Under the pieces are notes generated by a model. The model saw nothing but the letters and a program-made list of their open reading frames with translations. It made no database searches and had not been told where the DNA came from. Shown here in pieces: positions 4,905-5,504 of a DNA stretch of 5,504 nucleotides. The first letter of the stretch is position 1. Each line of letters opens with the position of its first letter. This DNA comes from an uncultured Campylobacter sp. (GTDB taxonomy: Bacteria > Campylobacterota > Campylobacteria > Campylobacterales > Campylobacteraceae). The position numbers and the translations under genes are program-made. The stretch is taken from NCBI RefSeq assembly GCF_938045595.1, contig NZ_CALIBB010000265.1:1-5504 (forward strand), in the 5' to 3' direction.

Positions 4905-5384
4905 TTTTCTGCGGATCTTATAGCCCTTGCCGCTTTTTGTTTTTAGCAGCGAAATTTTTCCGTCTTTCGAGACGTAGTAGCCGCCCTTAACTTTGCTTAA
5001 AATTTCGCTCTGCGGCAAGCTCGCCCAAAAAATTTCTACCCTGCTTTTATCCGCGGAAAATATCCCGTAGATCGCAAGCGTAGCGTTATCCGGATCATCT
5101 AACCTCACGTCTGCGACATCAAAGACCTGCACGCAGCCATTCTTGATCTTTGAAAAGCTCTGGCCCGCGGCGATCAAGCAGCCGTGCTCGTCCGTGCCGC
5201 CGCCTATCATCGGCGTCTGCACGGCGGGCACCTTGCAGACGCCCTCACTAGCGCCGCAGTCCGCAGCCGCGCTTTCGCCCCTATTATCCATTGCGCTTGC
5301 CTCCTTGCCTAGCTTTGCATCGTGCGCCGCGCAGCCGCACAAAAGCGCTGCCGTAAAGGCCGCGATTAAAATTTTACCTCTCAT
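4902..5384 (-). CDS. Putative small lipoprotein with a GGGTDEHGC cysteine motif
   Basis: A complete 160-residue protein with a lipoprotein signal: MRGK, a hydrophobic core ILIAAFTAALL, and a lipobox LCGC giving cleavage before Cys18. It should therefore be lipid-anchored in the inner or outer membrane. The first part of the mature chain is low in structure (Ala, Ser, Gly, charged) with Cys43 and Cys50. The middle holds PMIGGGTDEHGCLIAAGQSF and KIKNGCVQVF, with Cys69 and Cys84. This pattern, GG-x-D-x-HGC-x-x-x-AG followed by K-x-x-C, recalls a segment found in several small uncharacterised bacterial lipoproteins, but I cannot name a family. The C-terminal half (LAIYGIFSADKSRVEIFWAS, then a Lys-rich end) looks like a small beta domain. 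The ATG follows AAAGGAG at 5396-5390, which fixes the start. The gene appears monocistronic. Function unknown. Confidence 0.85.
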   Translation of the reverse strand: MRGKILIAAFTAALLCGCAAHDAKLGKEASAMDNRGESAAADCGASEGVCKVPAVQTPMIGGGTDEHGCLIAAGQSFSKIKNGCVQVFDVADVRLDDPDNATLAIYGIFSADKSRVEIFWASLPQSEILSKVKGGYYVSKDGKISLLKTKSGKGYKIRRK

Positions 5385-5389
5385 CTTTA

Positions 5390-5396
5390 CTCCTTT
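5390..5396 (-). promoter_or_regulatory. Shine-Dalgarno site of the lipoprotein gene
   Basis: AAAGGAG on the minus strand lies five bases before the ATG at 5384-5382. It is the same consensus as at the other well-placed starts in the window. Confidence 0.7.
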
Positions 5397-5423
5397 AAAT
5401 TTTATTTCGCCCTAATAGGCGCA

Positions 5424-5450
5424 AATTTACGCACCAAATTGGCGTAAATT
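5424..5450. repeat. Inverted repeat upstream of the lipoprotein gene, possible operator
   Basis: AATTTACGC (5424-5432) and GCGTAAATT (5442-5450) are perfect nine-base inverted arms separated by ACCAAATTG, which itself overlaps the small palindrome CCAAATTGG. The element is centred about 52 bases before the ATG, where a dimeric regulator could act. It could equally be a leader hairpin. No regulator family can be assigned. Confidence 0.45.
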
Positions 5451-5472
5451 AACGCTTTCATTAAAACCGCGA

Positions 5473-5478
5473 ATTCTA
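5473..5478 (-). promoter_or_regulatory. Weak candidate -10 box for the lipoprotein gene
   Basis: TAGAAT on the minus strand lies upstream of the inverted repeat at 5424-5450, so a transcript starting here would carry that repeat in its leader. There is no clear -35 box and the sequence between is GC-rich. Nothing else is identifiable in 5451-5504. Confidence 0.25.
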
Positions 5479-5504
5479 CCGCCGCTCGGCTTAAATTTTA
5501 TCCA

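Noticed and set aside
1..5504. CRISPR array, tRNA/rRNA gene or insertion sequence
   Set aside because: I saw no regularly spaced repeats, no cloverleaf or rRNA-like stretches, and no transposase motifs or terminal inverted repeats.

Overview
The window looks like chromosomal DNA from an epsilonproteobacterium, most likely a moderately GC-rich Campylobacter (the C. rectus, C. showae, C. gracilis or C. curvus kind). This is inferred from three things: very frequent AAATTT-type words in and between genes, AAAGGAG ribosome-binding sites, and protein styles that mix GC-rich codons with AT-rich spacers. Every gene I can support is on the minus strand, so transcription runs from right to left; the plus-strand open frames look like shadows.

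Reading in the direction of transcription, the window holds: a small lipoprotein (4902-5384); an NAD(P)-binding Rossmann protein of the HTATIP2/NmrA-like type, broken by a one-base frameshift (4092-4726); a gene-poor stretch with palindromes, a possible terminator and a coding-like remnant (about 3740-4091); a radical SAM gene with a clear promoter and ribosome-binding site but at least three inactivating lesions (about 2783-3665); an intact nitronate monooxygenase/FabK-like flavoprotein (1800-2759); a flavin reductase-like FMN protein whose best start is a rare ATT codon (1138-1719); an intact short-chain dehydrogenase (271-1029); and coding-like sequence with a probable frameshift that runs off the left edge (1-about 270).

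The central genes share a redox and flavin theme: a radical SAM enzyme, an FMN oxygenase/reductase, a flavin reductase, an SDR and a Rossmann-fold protein. The radical SAM gene and the nitronate monooxygenase are close enough to have formed an operon, and the second keeps its own ribosome-binding site. Co-orientation does not prove a pathway.

The most notable property is the density of gene damage. There is an amber codon just before a radical SAM cysteine cluster, several one-base indels (three at short homopolymers), a lost stop that fuses two genes into a 449-codon open frame, and an ATT where ATG is expected. This could be true gene decay or an error-prone assembly; I cannot decide from the sequence alone. 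I saw no CRISPR array, tRNA, rRNA, insertion sequence or convincing new defence system.
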